Part shown: piece after piece, positions 6,100 to 6,979 of the stretch
Position numbering within the stretch: the stretch's first letter is position 1
Layout: each line of letters starts with the position of its first letter
The notes under the pieces: generated by a model
Seen by the model: only the letters and a program-made list of their open reading frames with translations
What the model was told of the DNA's origin: nothing
Database searches by the model: none
Source: Desulfobacterales bacterium
GTDB lineage: Bacteria; Desulfobacterota; Desulfobacteria; Desulfobacterales; UBA11574
Length of the DNA stretch: 6,979 nucleotides
Direction of reading: 5' to 3'
NCBI GenBank assembly: GCA_030145595.1
Contig: JAQYVG010000180.1
Span: forward strand, 1 to 6,979
Translations under genes and position numbers: made by a program

Positions 6100-6294
6100 T
6101 TTACCTTCTGTGTAATTGGAATGGATTTATCTTTATCACCGGCATCGTTACCAATACCGTAAAAGTCTACGTTAAGGTTCATGTAGCCGAGGACCGCATT
6201 GACACGGTATTTGTCTGCATTCAAGTAAGTCGTTTGTTTTCCGCCGATTGTATGTCTTCATTCCAATCCCTCCTCCTGCAAAAGACAATAAAAA
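6072..6294 (-). pseudogene. D15 (BamA/TamA-like) outer-membrane protein remnant
   Basis: A frame open from 6257 to the TAG at 6074-6072 encodes about 61 residues that include LNADKYRVNAVLGYMNLNV followed by DFYGIGNDAG and SIPITQK. This resembles the barrel part of bacterial surface antigen (D15) proteins, where a DKYR strand is followed by L.FYGIGN. An upstream piece in another frame (about 6294-6250) reads AGGGIGMKTYN, also fitting this family, so at least one frameshift lies near 6245-6250. A full protein of this family has several hundred residues; the rest is missing. The fragment begins 18 bases after the HU stop and its end overlaps the first 28 bases of the amidase-like gene in a different frame. 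It has no start of its own. The family call is from memory of the pattern. Confidence 0.55.
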
Positions 6295-6311
6295 ATGCTG
6301 AGTTTAATTTC

Positions 6312-6575
6312 TTATTTGAGATTTTTCCCCGGTTTAAAAGTAACAGCATTTCTGCCCTTAATTTTAATCTTTTCGCCTGTCTGCGGATTACGTCCCATTC
6401 GGGTTTTCCGATATTTATTCCTGAATGTTCCAAAACCCACTAAAGTTACTCTGCTGTTCCTTTTCTTCAAACCTTTTGTAACTCCGTCAATAAATGATTC
6501 CAATGCCGCTTTAGCCGCAACCTTTGAAATACCGGCATCCTTTGCCATTTTTTCAACTAATTCTGCTTTTGTCAT
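6312..6575 (-). CDS. hup: HU-family histone-like DNA-binding protein
   Basis: This 87-residue protein of the HU/IHF family binds and bends DNA as a dimer in the nucleoid. The N-terminal helical part is MTKAELVEKMAKDAGISKVA, and helix two is AAKAALESFIDGVTKGLKKR. The beta core is RVTLVGFGTF at 42-51. The family signature GRNPQTGEKIKI is at 61-72, with Pro64 as the residue that intercalates into DNA. It ends FKPGKNLK, a few residues shorter than the usual 90-residue HU, which probably matters little. The start is secure: AAGGGAGGA lies 6 bases before the ATG. HU rather than IHF is favoured by overall sequence; the partner subunit, if any, is not in the window. A terminator separates it from the gene upstream, so it should have its own promoter in 6590-6727. 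Confidence 0.95.
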   Translation of the reverse strand: MTKAELVEKMAKDAGISKVAAKAALESFIDGVTKGLKKRNSRVTLVGFGTFRNKYRKTRMGRNPQTGEKIKIKGRNAVTFKPGKNLK

Positions 6576-6631
6576 CAGTTTCCTCCCTTGTTAGGTTTGA
6601 ATTACAATCAAATGACCTTTGTTTTTAATTG

Positions 6632-6658
6632 GTTAGAATAACATAATATGAAAGTCAA
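6632..6658 (-). promoter_or_regulatory. Possible promoter of the HU gene
   Basis: On the minus strand, TTGACT (6658-6653) matches 5 of 6 bases of the -35 box. After 15 bases comes TCTAAC (6637-6632), a 4 of 6 match to -10; the spacing is short. The site lies between the upstream terminator and the HU ribosome site, about 60 bases before the ATG, which is where a promoter is needed. Confidence 0.33.
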
Positions 6659-6727
6659 CTGATAAATACCTATTAATTCAGAGGTTGGAAGAATTTATCA
6701 TTGAAAATGTTTAGAGATAGCACAAAT

Positions 6728-6765
6728 AAAAAATCAGGGTGAAGTCCATTATAGGCTTACCCTGA
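6728..6765 (-). terminator. Rho-independent terminator of the right-edge gene
   Basis: On the minus strand TCAGGGT (6765-6759) pairs with ACCCTGA (6740-6734). AAG/CTT and CC/GG extend the stem past single-base bulges around a short TATAAT loop. The hairpin is followed by TTTTTT at 6733-6728 and further T-rich sequence. It ends the gene stopping at 6807, 41 bases upstream. The plus strand has no T run after the hairpin, so it works in one direction. Confidence 0.88.
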
Positions 6766-6806
6766 CAATTCATTCCTCTTTGATACGTTTTGATTATGTC
6801 AGGAAA

Positions 6807-6979
6807 TCAGGCACTTGATATTTTGCCGTCATTGCAGGTATCACAACCTTTTGATGCTCGTCTAAACTTGTGTTTTTTAGCAGATTCATTGACTAAACAC
6901 CCTGCTTTCGCTATACCCAACGAAGGGATAAATTTAGCGTTTGGAGCCAAGCCCCCAAGGGTCTTAACTTCAGGACCAT
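6807..6979 (-). CDS. C-terminal 56 residues of an unrecognised protein with a CxxC motif (cut by window edge)
   Basis: A minus-strand frame is open from the right edge (first full codon at 6977) to a TGA at 6809-6807. The visible end reads GPEVKTLGGLAPNAKFIPSL, then GIAKAGCLVNESAKKHKF, then RRASKGCDTCNDGKISSA. It has three cysteines: one in AGCL and a CxxC pair in CDTC, near a basic KKHKFRR stretch. This could bind zinc or an iron-sulfur cluster, or be redox active, but I do not recognise the family. Support for it being real comes from protein-like composition and from the strong terminator that follows at the right distance. The other two frames on this strand hit stops within the same stretch. 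Confidence 0.6.
   Translation of the reverse strand, partial: GPEVKTLGGLAPNAKFIPSLGIAKAGCLVNESAKKHKFRRASKGCDTCNDGKISSA

Noticed and set aside
6172..6261. Minus-strand 29-codon frame starting MKTYNRR behind a GGAGGAGGG stretch
   Set aside because: The purine run looks like a strong ribosome site, but it is better explained as glycine codons of the D15-like remnant (AGGGIGMKTYN).
6221..6433. Minus-strand 70-codon frame overlapping the end of HU
   Set aside because: It lies in another frame of the well-supported HU gene and has no family features; it is a shadow.

Overview
The window carries seven genes or gene parts, all read from the minus strand, and two recognisable gene remnants, also minus. 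It looks like a chromosomal stretch of a Gram-negative, probably deltaproteobacterial (Desulfobacterota-like) organism of moderate GC. The grounds are several exported or outer-membrane products, a Tat-exported sulfatase, a typical HU protein and good Shine-Dalgarno sites. The lineage is an inference from sequence flavour, not a measured result.

In the direction of transcription (right to left): a cut-off gene of unknown function (6979-6807) ends at a strong rho-independent terminator (6765-6728). An HU-type DNA-binding protein follows (6575-6312). Next is a decayed BamA/TamA (D15)-like outer-membrane gene fragment (about 6294-6072). It runs into a 525-residue exported protein with a C-terminal YiiX/YaeF-type permuted papain-like amidase domain (6099-4522). 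The stop codon of that gene overlaps the ATG of an AsmA-like remnant with two compensating frameshifts (4525-4202). Two outer-membrane protein genes come next: a 280-residue porin-like protein of the family often labelled 'neuromedin U' (4182-3340) and a 163-residue beta-barrel protein (3129-2638). After an 880-base gene-poor stretch come a small exported DUF2845-type protein (1756-1418) and, beyond another gap, the N-terminal 319 residues of a Tat-exported sulfatase (958-1), cut by the left edge.

The common theme from 6300 to 2600 is the cell envelope: a D15 barrel remnant, a papain-like hydrolase, an AsmA remnant and two barrels. The amidase-like gene sits intact between two broken envelope genes. 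The best promoter in the window, a perfect extended -10, lies inside the AsmA remnant and would drive the porin. I see no tRNA, rRNA, CRISPR array, complete insertion sequence or clear defence system. The most unusual parts are the two gene remnants, the unexplained 300-residue N-terminal region of the amidase-like protein, and the gene-poor stretch at 1757-2637 with its inverted repeats.
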